Shown here piece by piece: positions 44,550 through 54,237 of a stretch of 64,000 nucleotides of DNA. This DNA comes from Oscillatoriaceae cyanobacterium Prado104 (lineage in GTDB: Bacteria; Cyanobacteriota; Cyanobacteriia; Cyanobacteriales; Microcoleaceae). The stretch lies in NCBI GenBank assembly GCA_025454405.1, contig JALOON010000029.1, positions 84,487 to 148,486 on the forward strand, in the 5' to 3' direction. A program made the position numbers and the translations under genes. The notes below the pieces were generated by a model. It made no database searches. It worked only from the letters and a program-made list of their open reading frames with translations, and was not told where the DNA came from. Position 1 is the stretch's first letter. Every line of letters starts with the position of its first letter.

Positions 44550-45645
44550 TTAACGTGCAATTCTATTTTTCAGCAGTACGCTCGCTTTGAGGAATGGGTC
44601 AAGCTTGCCATCGAGTACATTACCAACGGCTGTTGTTTCGATGCTGGTACGAAAATCGATAACTTTTCCCCGGTTATCGCTATCGCTGGGCAATTGATAT
44701 TCCCGAATTGGTTGGTTAAGGACGGTATTTTCCAGAGCGCTCTGAATTCCTGCAATTTCTGCAATTTCTTGCCTTTCCATCCTAGCAAACAATTTGCTGG
44801 TGAGAATCGCCAAAGCTTTTTCTTTATTTTGTAATTGAGTCCGCAATGAGTTAGACATTGCAGAAACACCAGTAGGTTTATGAACAATGTTCACCCAAAC
44901 TCTGAATCCGTTATGATTCTGACCTTGGGGGGGTAAGATTATTTCTAAATCCTGCTGTGGAATTTCTAGTTCGATATGCATTGGCACAACTTCTATAGTT
45001 GCTGTTACCGGCCGCTTTCTCATAAGATTAAAAGGCGATTGACGCTTCAGTAGGTGAGTTCCGGTTTCTGACTTGAGAAAGCCACAAGCGTAACGACCGT
45101 CTATTTCTAAAGTTGCAGAATTAATTCCTACATATTCCGCTGATGAATATTCAATTAATTCAACTTTATAGCCTCGGTTTTCTCCCCAACGAGCATACAT
45201 TTTCAGCAACATTTCTAACCAGTCTGGAGCATCTAGGTCATCTATTGGTGCATTAATTATCAGGTAGGCTCCATTTTTGTCACGATGCCCGCTCAACAAT
45301 TGCTCTATTTCGCGCTCTTCGAGAGAGTGATTTAGTTGAGCTAAATTAGTTTGAAGTTCTTGCTCTAGTTCGTCGTCTGCTTGAAATTCGAGTAACTCGA
45401 CGGCTGCTTTAGTATCTGCCAAACTTTTTTGGCACTGGTTTAGTTTTGCCGAGTAGGATTGAAGTGTGTCTAGTTCTTGAAGTTGCCGTTCAACAGTCTT
45501 GATGCTGTTGCATGATTCTGGCTTTGCTGCTAGCTGTTGTAACTTTTGGTCTGCGATGCAGAGTGCGGAGCTAAAGACAGTCTTGCAGTCTGATTAGGCG
45601 ATCGGACAAAGTTTCGATGTTGTTTTTGATGTTTGGGAGTTCCAC
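44550..45645 (-). CDS. Diverged RF2 paralogue: GGQ lost, frameshift site with UAG
   Basis: This is a tandem copy of prfB. It starts at GTG 45645 after CTAGGAGGACTAACA, the same leader as prfB. Twenty-four codons ([24 protein letters not shown]) end at CTT-TAG. A +1 slip gives SSALCIADQKLQQL and a frame open for 340 residues to 44550. Blocks shared with RF2 are WLEMLLKMYARWGENRGYKV, TLEIDGRYACGFLKSETGTH, the SPF tripeptide (RQSPFNLMRKRP) and [18 protein letters not shown] is replaced by PPQGQNHNGF, so normal peptidyl hydrolysis is unlikely. The AGGA-like stimulator upstream of the slip has become AAGA. With about 340 codons free of stops, it is probably maintained, but a recent pseudogene cannot be excluded. 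Confidence 0.85.
45570..45576 (-). promoter_or_regulatory. Candidate frameshift site CTTTAGC of the RF2 paralogue
   Basis: It is homologous in position to the CTTTGAC of prfB, but the in-frame stop is UAG, which RF1 reads and RF2 does not. The +1 frame continues without a stop into the paralogue. The adjacent context is CAAGACTGTCTTTAGC. Confidence 0.65.
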
Positions 45646-45793
45646 TGTTAGTCCTCCTAGTTGTGGGTGGCTTATTCATTCTACCTGAAATATACTGCAC
45701 GCTTGTTGAATTAAAACTTTACAGCATTAAAAATTACAAACTCAAAAAAGTTGCTACAATCTAAAATCAGGTTAACAATTTCTCGATCGCTCT

Positions 45794-45985
45794 GTGCAAG
45801 TTATTGGGGGCATCGAGCAAGAAATTCTGGTGTGGTCTGATGAATCTGGAAATATCTATCCCCTACCGGATGCAGCGATGCAGCAGATGCGCGAACAGTT
45901 GAGGGTAGAACAACAGCGGGCCGAACGCCTAGCTGAGTATTTGCGATCGCAAGGTATCGATCCCGATAACCTACCTGAATCGTGA
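45794..45985 (+). pseudogene. Orphan C-terminal tail of a Uma2-like (DUF820) protein
   Basis: The 63 codons read VWSDESGNIYPLPDAAMQQM, then a coiled coil and LAEYLRSQGIDPDNLP. That is the usual last segment of cyanobacterial Uma2 endonuclease-like proteins. The nuclease core is absent, and the frame closes with TAA just upstream of 45794. There is no ribosome binding site. It is probably a fragment. Confidence 0.5.
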
Positions 45986-46057
45986 TGTGAAATTCGATGG
46001 CTTCACCCCTTTCTTTCTTCTTCCTTGTGAAAACTCTCAACTCTCGACTCTCAACTA

Positions 46058-47653
46058 CTATATATACTGCGAACCCGTTGAATTAAAACATTTACCGCAT
46101 TCGTGAGCGCAAACATCCAACCTTTTAGAAGATGAAAAACTTGCTGTGAGGTCTTCGCGGAACCAATCACTTTCCAGAATATCTTTCACCGATTTAGTTC
46201 TGAGGCAATTAAAGCCTTTGCCGTACTTTTCAATTAAAGCCAACATTTGCGGTCTGTAATTGTCGTTATAAACAGCATATTTCGTATGGCTGACCCAACA
46301 ACAAGGCCAAAGTTCGGCTTCAAAACTAATGAAAATTTCTCGGTTGGCTTGAGTTTGACAGCTAATCTCGACATTGCGGTAGTAATTGTTGATACCGCCG
46401 TAGCTTTCTACAGCTTTGAGAAATTCGTCTGCTTGCGGATTTTGGTATTGTTCCAAAGATGGGGGTTGCACTTCTTCGCTGGCCGATTTTGAGGGGACAG
46501 ATTGAGTGGAAACTGGTGCTTGAGACATTTCGATCGCTACTGCTCGATACCAAGCATTTTTTGCTCGATCTGTTTCCCCCAACTGGGCCAACACTTTACC
46601 CAAATTCCGATAAGCGCCCGCAAAATCTGGTTTGAGTTCGATCGCTTTTCGGTAATAAGAAATAGCTTGCGGATACTGTTGCTGTTGAGCGTAAAGACTG
46701 CCAACATTAGCATAAACTTCGGCAAAATTCGGCTGAATTTGCAGTGCTTTTCCGTAGCAATCTGCGGCTGCTTGCATCCGCCCCGTACTTTGGAAAGCAT
46801 TGCCTAAAGTTTTGCAGGCTGCTGCCAAATTAGGTTGAATTTTGAGGGCTTGCTGGCAAAGTGCGATCGCCCCTGACAAATTCCCTTGTCTCAAACTTTC
46901 TTCAGCTTTTTGCTGCAACTGAACTGCCGCCGGTTCTAAATCCTGAGTAACAGGCACATTAGCTATTTCTGGTTGGTTTTTGCGATCGCTCTTTGCCTCT
47001 ACCTGGGTTGCAACTTGGGAATTTTCCGACTGCTGCAACGTTTGAGTTTCAGATAGTTTGGTAAAAAGTTCTTGTGCCACAAAACGAGAGGTAGCTTTCG
47101 GTACAAACTCGATAAATCCTAATTTTTCTGCCAAGGTACGAGCTGCTTCTACTTGATGTTGGTTGTGTTCAAAAATCAAGTAATGCCAGACAGCTTTTCC
47201 CCCAGCTTGGATGAAGGCATTAACAGATTGCATTATCCTGTCCCAATTAGTATTTTGGCGGTAAATGCTGTTAGTATCAGCCAAGCCGTCAATACTAAAA
47301 GTTACGCGATCTTTTTCTCCTGTCATCGCTTTTGCCAGGGTGCGCCACCAGTCGGGATTGCGCCCGCTACCGTTGGTGTACAGATCGATTTCTGGAATTC
47401 CCATGCGGTGCCAATACTCGATCGCGGGAATTGTAGTATTGCTAGTCATAGCATCCCCGTAGTTGCCACACATATAGACCAAATCCAATTGAGAGCAAAA
47501 ATCTGGTGGGAAAATTCTTTCAATATCCTCCATTGTTAATTCTGCCGATGGCAAAATCTGGTTGTCGGTGCGGGGACACTGCGGGCAAGCTGCATTGCAT
47601 CGGGAAGTAATTTCTACGCTGGCTCTCCTGATATCTTCATATTTTAAATACAT
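46058..47653 (-). CDS. Radical SAM protein with internal TPR block and C-terminal cysteine cluster
   Basis: The N-terminal radical SAM domain has Cys19xxxCys23xxCys26 in SRCNAACPQCPRTD, and ELTMEDIERIFPPDF, DLYTNGSGRNPDWWRTLAKA and VTFSIDGLADTNSIYRQNTN, as in AdoMet enzymes with a TIM-barrel core. A linker (about 200-245) leads to three or four TPRs (GNLSGAIALCQQALKIQPN, YPQAISYYRKAIELKPDFAG; about 246-380). The C-terminal part carries Cys451-Cys452, Cys483, Cys515, Cys519 and Cys522, a SPASM-like auxiliary cluster pattern. The substrate is unknown. No short precursor-peptide gene is evident next to it. Confidence 0.85.
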   Translation of the reverse strand: MYLKYEDIRRASVEITSRCNAACPQCPRTDNQILPSAELTMEDIERIFPPDFCSQLDLVYMCGNYGDAMTSNTTIPAIEYWHRMGIPEIDLYTNGSGRNPDWWRTLAKAMTGEKDRVTFSIDGLADTNSIYRQNTNWDRIMQSVNAFIQAGGKAVWHYLIFEHNQHQVEAARTLAEKLGFIEFVPKATSRFVAQELFTKLSETQTLQQSENSQVATQVEAKSDRKNQPEIANVPVTQDLEPAAVQLQQKAEESLRQGNLSGAIALCQQALKIQPNLAAACKTLGNAFQSTGRMQAAADCYGKALQIQPNFAEVYANVGSLYAQQQQYPQAISYYRKAIELKPDFAGAYRNLGKVLAQLGETDRAKNAWYRAVAIEMSQAPVSTQSVPSKSASEEVQPPSLEQYQNPQADEFLKAVESYGGINNYYRNVEISCQTQANREIFISFEAELWPCCWVSHTKYAVYNDNYRPQMLALIEKYGKGFNCLRTKSVKDILESDWFREDLTASFSSSKRLDVCAHECGKCFNSTGSQYI

Positions 47654-47886
47654 GAGGTTTCCCCAATTGATTTTTGATTGAGTTTGAGATATTGCCGCTT
47701 GCGTTTGCCAAATTTAGCGATCCAAAACCCGGGCTTGCTACTCCCTGGTTAGTTATGCGCTAATTGCTTGTTCTCCCCTGCTTCTGGTAGTTTTACCCTC
47801 TCAAGCAATCGGGGGGTTTTCATCTGGATTTTGTAGGAGAGACGACTGCTCGATCGCGAATTGAGTTCCTAAGCTTAACAAAAATT

Positions 47887-47917
47887 AAAACCGCAGGTCG
47901 ATGCGACCTGCGGTTTT
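47887..47917 (-). terminator. Intrinsic terminator of the Bax-inhibitor-1 gene
   Basis: AAAACCGCAGGTCG-ATG-CGACCTGCGGTTTT is a perfect 14-bp inverted repeat. On the minus strand it is followed by T-rich sequence (TTTTAATTTTTG). It lies 17 bp after the stop codon. Confidence 0.85.
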
Positions 47918-47933
47918 GAGGGTACAGTTTAAA

Positions 47934-48662
47934 TTAATCCCGACCGTTAATTGCAATTAACAGTCGCAGGATAAAGATGAACAAGTTGATGTAAGTTAAA
48001 TACATCGACAAAGCAGCGGGCAAATATTGATCGTCGCGGTAGCTGCGCGGCAGAATGTAAAAGTCTACAACAGCAGCGCCGGCAAACAGAAATACACCGA
48101 TGCCAGAGATGCCGATTTCCAACCATGTTGGCGTGTAGACGCCAAATAAAAATAGCAGAAATTGAACGGCAACTACTACTAACAAAGCAATGACACCCAA
48201 ACTAACAGTTTTGGTGAGGGCCATGCCGTCTGTTTCGGAAAGATTCGAGCCAATTTGGCGGGCAGCGATGAAAGTAATGCCACAGCCGAGGGCGGCAAAA
48301 GCGATGCCCGAGATGCCGACACCTTGGGTTCTCAAGGCTGTAAATACCAATCCGCTGAGGGTGTAGCCGGAAAGCAGACTGTAGGTTGCCAGCAACGGCA
48401 AAGCGGTATTTTTGTTGCCTTGTTCGGCCGCTGCGCGCGCGACAAAGAATAGAATTAATTCTAGGACGATCGCGCCGAGGAAAGTGGGAAAGAAGATTGC
48501 CGGGTAACTGCGGATGACTCCCAGACCGCCGTAGGTGCCTACGGCCGTTAAGACGAGTCCGCCGCCTACGAAGGGGAGGGCGTTGGCGATGACATTCGGG
48601 CCTACCAGAGACTGGTTTCTGGCCTCGCGCACGGCTTCGCGGAAATTGCTAGTGTTGCTCAC
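47934..48662 (-). CDS. Bax inhibitor-1/YccA family membrane protein
   Basis: The 242-residue protein has seven hydrophobic helices (VLTAVGTYGGLGVI, LGAIVLELILFFVARAA, LLATYSLLSGYTLSGL, IAFAALGCGITFIAARQIG, VIALLVVVAVQFLLFLFG, GISGIGVFLFAGAAVVDFYI, YLTYINLFIFILRLL). The C-terminal ALSMYLTYINLFIFILRLL is typical of BI-1/YccA proteins, proposed calcium leak channels or stress-response membrane proteins. It has a clear terminator downstream. Confidence 0.9.
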   Translation of the reverse strand: MSNTSNFREAVREARNQSLVGPNVIANALPFVGGGLVLTAVGTYGGLGVIRSYPAIFFPTFLGAIVLELILFFVARAAAEQGNKNTALPLLATYSLLSGYTLSGLVFTALRTQGVGISGIAFAALGCGITFIAARQIGSNLSETDGMALTKTVSLGVIALLVVVAVQFLLFLFGVYTPTWLEIGISGIGVFLFAGAAVVDFYILPRSYRDDQYLPAALSMYLTYINLFIFILRLLIAINGRD

Positions 48663-49085
48663 GGTACTTTACCTGATTTTCGCTGACGATTGCTACTTAT
48701 ATTCTGGCAGCTTTACACTTTGTTTGCAAAATCCGAAGAATTTTAAAGATTTGATAAAGAAGGGGGTTTTCGTTACTAAAAAGCTGTTATTGATTGATTA
48801 TAATTGACACCATACAGAGTTTTCTGTCTTGCAGCCACGCACTCGCGGTCGTAAAGAGAGCATAACAAGTCCGATCGAATCAAATACGATTGTCTAATAC
48901 GATTGTCTAATACGATTGTCTAACGCCGCAGGGTTATTCTTTAGCTTAATTAGCAGGGTGATGTCAAGGTAGATGCAAGAGAAGATAGGTGAAGTCAATT
49001 GCTAAGGTAGCTGAGACAGGGGATGCCCAGACAATTCACGAAGAAATTTAGCTCGATCGACAAAATGCTAAACAGGTAATATCTA
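48663..49085. repeat. 423-bp spacer with three tandem AATACGATTGTCT units
   Basis: Three perfect 13-bp direct repeats lie at 48883-48895, 48896-48908 and 48909-48921. No gene is seen in the spacer. The repeats may be an operator for one of the divergent flanking genes. Confidence 0.7.
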
Positions 49086-49442
49086 ATGCCTACTATTTTT
49101 CCTGACAATTTTTTAACGCCTGCCGCCGGGATTGTATTTGCTATAGCAACAGTTATTTCAGGTCCAAAAGCAGCGGCTGCATCCGATTTTCCAGCGATTT
49201 CGATCGCACCTAAATCCTCTGGTTTGGAAAATTTGTTTTTAGCTCAAGCCACCTCGCCGAGTCCGGGTAGAACTTCGCCAAGTCCGACTCCGGGAAGAGC
49301 AATCCCCCTACCGCTTCCGGTGAAAATTCCCGAGCCTTCGACGGTGGTAGGACTGGGTTTAGTTGCGAGTTCGCTGGCTTTGACTCGCCGGCGACAAAGA
49401 GTAATTACTAGAACCACAAAAACAAGGACATTCCCGGAATAA
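49086..49442 (+). CDS. PEP-CTERM sorting-signal protein
   Basis: The 118-residue protein has an N-terminal signal-peptide-like stretch (TPAAGIVFAIATVISGPKAA) and a Pro/Ser-rich middle. The C-terminal tripartite signal has PEP at residues 82-84 (IPEPSTVVGLG), a membrane helix, and a basic RRRQR tail. Such proteins are exported and processed by an exosortase. The short, low-complexity mature part suggests a small surface or matrix protein. Confidence 0.78.
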   Translation: MPTIFPDNFLTPAAGIVFAIATVISGPKAAAASDFPAISIAPKSSGLENLFLAQATSPSPGRTSPSPTPGRAIPLPLPVKIPEPSTVVGLGLVASSLALTRRRQRVITRTTKTRTFPE

Positions 49443-49510
49443 GTAGTACATCTGGGATATGTTATAAGAGTAATTATCCCAAGTTCAAGAAAAAGGGTCA
49501 GCACGAGAGT

Positions 49511-50094
49511 TTTACCATCGACGCTAGTGGCAAACCGATAGCTGTGGGCGGCACGAGATTGAAATTACCCACCATCCGCTGGGTATCCACTTATGAAGGT
49601 TTACCTCACGTCACTACCAAAAAATTTACCATTTCCCAAGAAGCTGGTAACTGGTACATCAGCATGGGCGACAAAAATTAAGATTAGCAGCAGCTCATCA
49701 GAGAGTAAAAAACATCAGACAAGATGCCACTCACAAAGCTACAACATACATCTGCAAAAACCACGCAGTTGTAGCAATCGAGAATTTAAATGTGTCGGGG
49801 ATGATGGCAAATCACAAATTAGCAGGTGCAGTGGCCGACGCCAATTTTTCCGAATTCGGGCGACAAATTGAGTACAAAGCACAGCGTTATGGTGCCAGTG
49901 TCGTGTTAGTAGACAGGTGGTATCCATCGACTCAATTATGTTCGAGTTGCTCGCACAAACAATCGATGTCTTTGAGCGTCAGAATCTATGAGTGTTCGGC
50001 TTGTGGATTGAAAGCAGACAGAGATTTCAATGCTGCACTTAATTTAGAAAAATATGCTCGGATGGCTAAGCCGAGCCTGGACACCGAGGGTTAA
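49511..50094 (+). pseudogene. TnpB (IS200/IS605 OrfB) remnant
   Basis: Two frames are seen. The first (49511-49681) carries FTIDASGKPIAVGGTRLKLP and ISQEAGNWYISMGDKN, then stops. The second carries RLAAAHQRVKNIRQDATHKA, VVAIENLNVSGM with the RuvC-II Glu, the CSSC..CSAC zinc ribbon and DRDFNAALN with the RuvC-III Asp. It ends at 50094. The N-terminal half and the RuvC-I part are missing, and the frames are joined by a deletion. No TnpA is present. The 60 bp after the stop (AGGGAATGTCCTGG) may be part of the transposon right end. Confidence 0.8.
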
Positions 50095-50392
50095 TTGCGC
50101 CGTCGCTCCCCGTTGAAGTGTCAACTAATGTCAGGGAATGTCCTGGTTTTAGATAGCAGTTAAGGATTAGATTGAAGGAAGAGTTGACCTGGGACAGTTA
50201 GGAAGAAGGAAGAAGGCTACTCGTTACCAGGCTCTAGCCTGGTAACGCAGATCCAGAGGCTCTGCCTCGAATGTTTTCTGGAACGCGAGGCAGAGCCTCT
50301 AGGTCTGGGTTCCCAGGCTCTGCCTGGGAACCAGTTAAACCAGTTAAAGTTCGCTCCGCAGATAATAACGGATAATAGCAGGTGTTAGAATT
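50095..50392. repeat. Palindromic repeats between TnpB remnant and chlD
   Basis: CGTTACCAGGCTCTAGCCTGG (cited to its first 20 bases), AGAGGCTCTGCCTCG.., GCGAGGCAGAGCCTCT and GGGTTCCCAGGCTCTGCCTG form nested hairpins over 50218-50335. A GGAAGAAGGAAGAAGG stretch precedes them. No gene is seen. Confidence 0.7.
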
Positions 50393-52477
50393 TTACCCGA
50401 TCGCATCTCGCAAAGCGTTTTTAGTCATCGCCGCGATCGATTGGTCAGTAGCTTTAGGCAAGTGATAGTATTTCCCGCCAGCAGTTTTGGCCAACTCCTT
50501 CGCAAATCCAGTAGAAATGAATTTACTCTCTGTATCTATCACCAGCAACTGCATTCCCAAACCGCGAATTTTAGCAGCAATTTCTAACAGTTCGGTTTTA
50601 ATATCCGGCTTCTCTCCATCTAAAATCGGTTCGCCCAAAGAACGCGCTAAAGGAATATTTCCCCTGCCGTCCGTAATCGCTACAATTGCCACTTGACCGA
50701 TATCTCCCGACTGCTTCGCATTCACTCCCACCCGCACGGCTTGCGTCAAACCGTGGGCTAGAGGCGAACCGCCACCGCAGGGCAGCCTTTCCAAACGCTT
50801 GCGGGCTAAAGCGATGGAACGAGTCGGCGGTAGCAGTACTTCTGCTTGTTCTCCGCGAAACGGAATCAGCGATACTTGGTCGCGACTTTGATAAGCTTCC
50901 GTCAGTAGCTGCATTACCGCACCTTTCGCCGACTGCATCCGGTTCAAGGCCATCGAACCCGAAGCATCGACAACAAATACGACTAAAGCCCCAGCTTTTC
51001 TGGCCAACCGCTTCGCCCGAATGTCTCCCTGTTCGACAAATACGCGGCGCTGAACCCTATCCTGGGGGGGCCGGGCCGCTACTATCGGGGGTTGGGGTAG
51101 ATTTGAATTCCTTTGGCGGCGGGCTTTTTGATAGGGTGCGGCCGCCCTCAGGGTAGCGTCAACGGCAATCCGGCGCACGGGACCTTTGGGCAGTACGGGC
51201 TTGACGTAACGGCCTCTATCTTCGGAGAAAATGACGCTGCGGCTGCCGGATTTGCCTTGGCGGTTGGCGGCTTGGGCGAAAAACAGCACGCTGGGGTCGA
51301 GAATTACTCCTTCCGGATCGAACAAAAATTCTTCGGGAATGCTTGTTTCTTCTTCTTCTGGGGGATCTGGTTTGTCTTCGTCTTCTTCCTGTTCGTCTTG
51401 TTCTTGTTCCGAGTTGTCTTGGGGCGGCGGTGGCGGCGGAGGGGGCGGCGGAGTTTCTTCTGGGGGAGTTTGGACGATGGTAGCGCGGGGGACGATGACT
51501 AATTCTACGGCGCGGCGCAGGTCGTCGGCGTTAACTTCGGTGCGTCCGTCGAGGGCGGCGCAGGCTTTGGCGGCGCGGACTGCAAATAGTTCGGCGCGGT
51601 GTCCTTGCACTCCGCCGCGGATGGATTCTTCTACTAAATAAACGATTTGTTCGCGTTTGATGGTGACATCTTTGAGCCATTCTCTGGCTAAGATGATTTG
51701 TGTTTTGAGGTTGTCGGTATCTTCGGCGTATTGGCTGAGGAATTGTTGGGGAGAATTCGAGTAGGCAAGGGCTTGGTCTACGGCTTGCACTCTGTCATCT
51801 AATTCGAGTACGGCGTCTGCTGAAAGAGCGATCGCAATTCTATCTAGCAAATGTTCTCTGAGCGGCCCTTCTTCGGGGTTGTAGGTGGCGATAAATAGCG
51901 GTCGGCAGGGGTGTTGAATGCTGATGCCTTCGCGTTCTACTTGATTCTGTCCTTCGGTTAAAACTGTTAGTAATTGGTTGGCAATGTTGTCGTCTAAAAG
52001 GTTGATTTCATCTACGTAAAGTACGCCGCGATTGGCTTGGGCTAACAGTCCGGGTTGAAAAACTGTTTCGCCAAATTTGACTGACTGTTCGACATCGACG
52101 GAACCTAAAAGCCGATCTTCGGTAACTCCCAGGGGAATTTGCACGAAGGGTGTGGGAATGATTTCTGTATTTGGGGAATTGGAATTTGTACCAGTTCGAT
52201 CGCCATTTTCCGGTACTGGGAAAGATGGCTGTTCTGGTTGCTGTTCTTCAGGATTCGCGTTGTAGAAAGAGCCTTGAATAATTTCAATTGGTGGCAGTAA
52301 AGAATGCAGGGCGCGGGCCATTACTGATTTTGCCGTACCGCGGCGACCCGCGATCGCGACTCCTCCCAAGCCGGGGTCTACGGCTGCTAGCAGCAGGGCT
52401 AATTTGATTGCTTCTTGTCCGACTACGGCTGTGAGGGGAAAGCTTGTTGCTGAAGGACCGATCGCGATTGCAGGCAT
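50393..52477 (-). CDS. chlD: Magnesium chelatase subunit ChlD
   Basis: ChlD works with ChlI and ChlH to insert Mg2+ into protoporphyrin IX, the first committed step of chlorophyll synthesis. The N-terminal AAA+ domain has Walker [12 protein letters not shown] (41-51). The middle has a polyproline/acidic linker (about 350-395: [10 protein letters not shown], then [11 protein letters not shown]). The C-terminal integrin I/VWA domain holds the MIDAS motif VVDASGSM and [13 protein letters not shown]. It has 694 residues, full length. It is monocistronic as far as can be seen, and transcribed away from the transporter gene. Confidence 0.97.
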   Translation of the reverse strand: MPAIAIGPSATSFPLTAVVGQEAIKLALLLAAVDPGLGGVAIAGRRGTAKSVMARALHSLLPPIEIIQGSFYNANPEEQQPEQPSFPVPENGDRTGTNSNSPNTEIIPTPFVQIPLGVTEDRLLGSVDVEQSVKFGETVFQPGLLAQANRGVLYVDEINLLDDNIANQLLTVLTEGQNQVEREGISIQHPCRPLFIATYNPEEGPLREHLLDRIAIALSADAVLELDDRVQAVDQALAYSNSPQQFLSQYAEDTDNLKTQIILAREWLKDVTIKREQIVYLVEESIRGGVQGHRAELFAVRAAKACAALDGRTEVNADDLRRAVELVIVPRATIVQTPPEETPPPPPPPPPPQDNSEQEQDEQEEDEDKPDPPEEEETSIPEEFLFDPEGVILDPSVLFFAQAANRQGKSGSRSVIFSEDRGRYVKPVLPKGPVRRIAVDATLRAAAPYQKARRQRNSNLPQPPIVAARPPQDRVQRRVFVEQGDIRAKRLARKAGALVVFVVDASGSMALNRMQSAKGAVMQLLTEAYQSRDQVSLIPFRGEQAEVLLPPTRSIALARKRLERLPCGGGSPLAHGLTQAVRVGVNAKQSGDIGQVAIVAITDGRGNIPLARSLGEPILDGEKPDIKTELLEIAAKIRGLGMQLLVIDTESKFISTGFAKELAKTAGGKYYHLPKATDQSIAAMTKNALRDAIG

Positions 52478-52899
52478 AAGATTTTCAGATGTAAAAGTTT
52501 TAACTTAATGTTTGGGCTACTTGTTGCAAAATGTTAACTTAATATGGATCGTACATTAGTTTGACTCCATTGGAGTTGATTTTTTTCGGCACCAGCGCTT
52601 GCAAGTTTTCGGGGTTGGTCGATCGGACTCCGATCTGTTCTATGCTGTGGCGACTGTGTTTGTAATAATGTAGTTTAGAGATCGCTCCGCCAACATCAAA
52701 AACCTCGGGCATCGCGATCGCGCTCAAAGAAATTATTTCCTGGGATTTTTACCCGAGTTGTTGCTCTTAGCGAGAGGATTTTGGTCTAGTGCAGCTAAAA
52801 CCCGGCACTTTGACTTATTGACAATTTGCCGTCAATATAGTAATGTACAGCAGACCGATAGAGATTAATTTGTAATCGTTAATTTAACAGGGGAAACAA
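52478..52899. other. 422-bp spacer between chlD and the transporter gene
   Basis: It contains a GCGATCGC-like site and no convincing gene or structure. A 62-codon minus-strand frame at 52539-52727 does not look like a protein. Confidence 0.4.
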
Positions 52900-54237
52900 A
52901 TGGAAAACCTGCAAGCTGCGATCGCTGCGACAACATTTATCGGTGTAATTTTCCTAGTAATGACGGAGTGGGTGCACCTCACAATTGCGGCTTTTTTGGG
53001 GGCGCTAATCCTGGTTTTTACCCATGTAATGACATTAAACAACGCGATCGAATATATCGGTCGCAGTCACGGAACGCTGGGCTTATTTTTTGGTGTCATG
53101 GTGATGGTTAGAGCGTTCGAGCCGACCAAAGTCTTCGAGTATTTGGCAACTCAAATAGTTCTGTTGGCTAAAGGCAAAGGCAAAAATTTGTTGCTGGGAA
53201 TTGTGGCAATTACTACCCCAATTTGTGCCGTGCTGCCAAACGCGACAACAGTGATGCTGCTAGCGCCGTTAATTCCGCCCATGGCCGAAGAAGTCGGGGT
53301 GGATTTTGTGCCGTTACTTATTTTAATGGTATTTGTAGCTAACAGTTCTGGATTGCTGACGATCGTGGGAGATCCAGCGACATTTATTGTCGGCGATGCG
53401 ATTAACATGAGCTTCACAGATTACTTGCTAAAATTAAGTTTGGGTGGGGCGATCGCCGTAGGAGTTATAGTAGCTATTTTACCTTGGCTGTTTCCCAAAA
53501 TTTGGCGGAAAAAATTAGATGATTTGGAGCATTTGCCGCACCCAAAAATCAATCACCCCCGAGTTTTAGCAGTGGGCGGAGTAATTATAGCTTTCGTGCT
53601 GGTATTTTTTGTCATCGGGGAGTCGCTACCAGTACCGCTGTCACCGGCCGCAGTTGCTTTGTTGGGTGCTGCTTTGGCAATGCTGTTAGCCCACCATTCC
53701 AAAATAGATTCTGTCAACCACATCCTGCGAGATCTAGACTGGAGTACGCTGTTATTTTTCATGTCAATTTTCGTGCTGATCGGCGGTTTGGAAAAAACCG
53801 GAGTTATTAGCAGTATGTCAGGCTTTTTAGCAGTTATTTTAGGGAAAAATATTTTTCTCGGTTCTTTGGCCTTACTATTTTTGGTAGGTTTGCTGTCAAG
53901 CGTAGTGCCAAACATTCCGCTGGTGGTTGCGATGGTGCCACTGTTAAAACAGTATGTTGTCACTGTCGGCCTCGCACCGGCAGAAGTGCTGAATCCCGAT
54001 TTTTCAGGGCAGTTTCCGGCTGAAGTTTTGCCACTGTTTTATGCGATGATGTACGGGGCAACTTTAGGTGGAAATGGCACTTTGGTAGGAGCTTCTTCTA
54101 ATATAGTGGCGGCGGGAATTTCCGAGCAGCACGGACGCCGGATTTCTTTTCAAACTTTCCTGCGTTACGGGATTCCGGTGATGCTGCTGCAATTGGTGGT
54201 GGCTGCTGTTTATGTAATTGTGCGGTTTTTGATTTGA
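52900..54237 (+). CDS. ArsB/NhaD-type ion transporter
   Basis: The 445-residue membrane protein has about 11 hydrophobic segments. The motifs ILMVFVANSSGLLTIVGDPA and LSSVVPNIPLVVAMVPLL, and the repeated half-motif GATLGGNGTLVGASSNIVAAG, mark the ArsB/NhaD (ion-transporter) superfamily. Cyanobacterial relatives move Na+/H+, arsenite or dicarboxylates. The substrate is not deducible here. ATG 52900 follows AACAGGGGAAACAA. No arsenic-resistance genes are beside it. Confidence 0.87.
   Translation: MENLQAAIAATTFIGVIFLVMTEWVHLTIAAFLGALILVFTHVMTLNNAIEYIGRSHGTLGLFFGVMVMVRAFEPTKVFEYLATQIVLLAKGKGKNLLLGIVAITTPICAVLPNATTVMLLAPLIPPMAEEVGVDFVPLLILMVFVANSSGLLTIVGDPATFIVGDAINMSFTDYLLKLSLGGAIAVGVIVAILPWLFPKIWRKKLDDLEHLPHPKINHPRVLAVGGVIIAFVLVFFVIGESLPVPLSPAAVALLGAALAMLLAHHSKIDSVNHILRDLDWSTLLFFMSIFVLIGGLEKTGVISSMSGFLAVILGKNIFLGSLALLFLVGLLSSVVPNIPLVVAMVPLLKQYVVTVGLAPAEVLNPDFSGQFPAEVLPLFYAMMYGATLGGNGTLVGASSNIVAAGISEQHGRRISFQTFLRYGIPVMLLQLVVAAVYVIVRFLI

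Noticed and set aside
52539..52727. 62-codon minus-strand frame upstream of chlD
   Set aside because: It has no ribosome binding site and no recognisable sequence. It is likely a chance frame.
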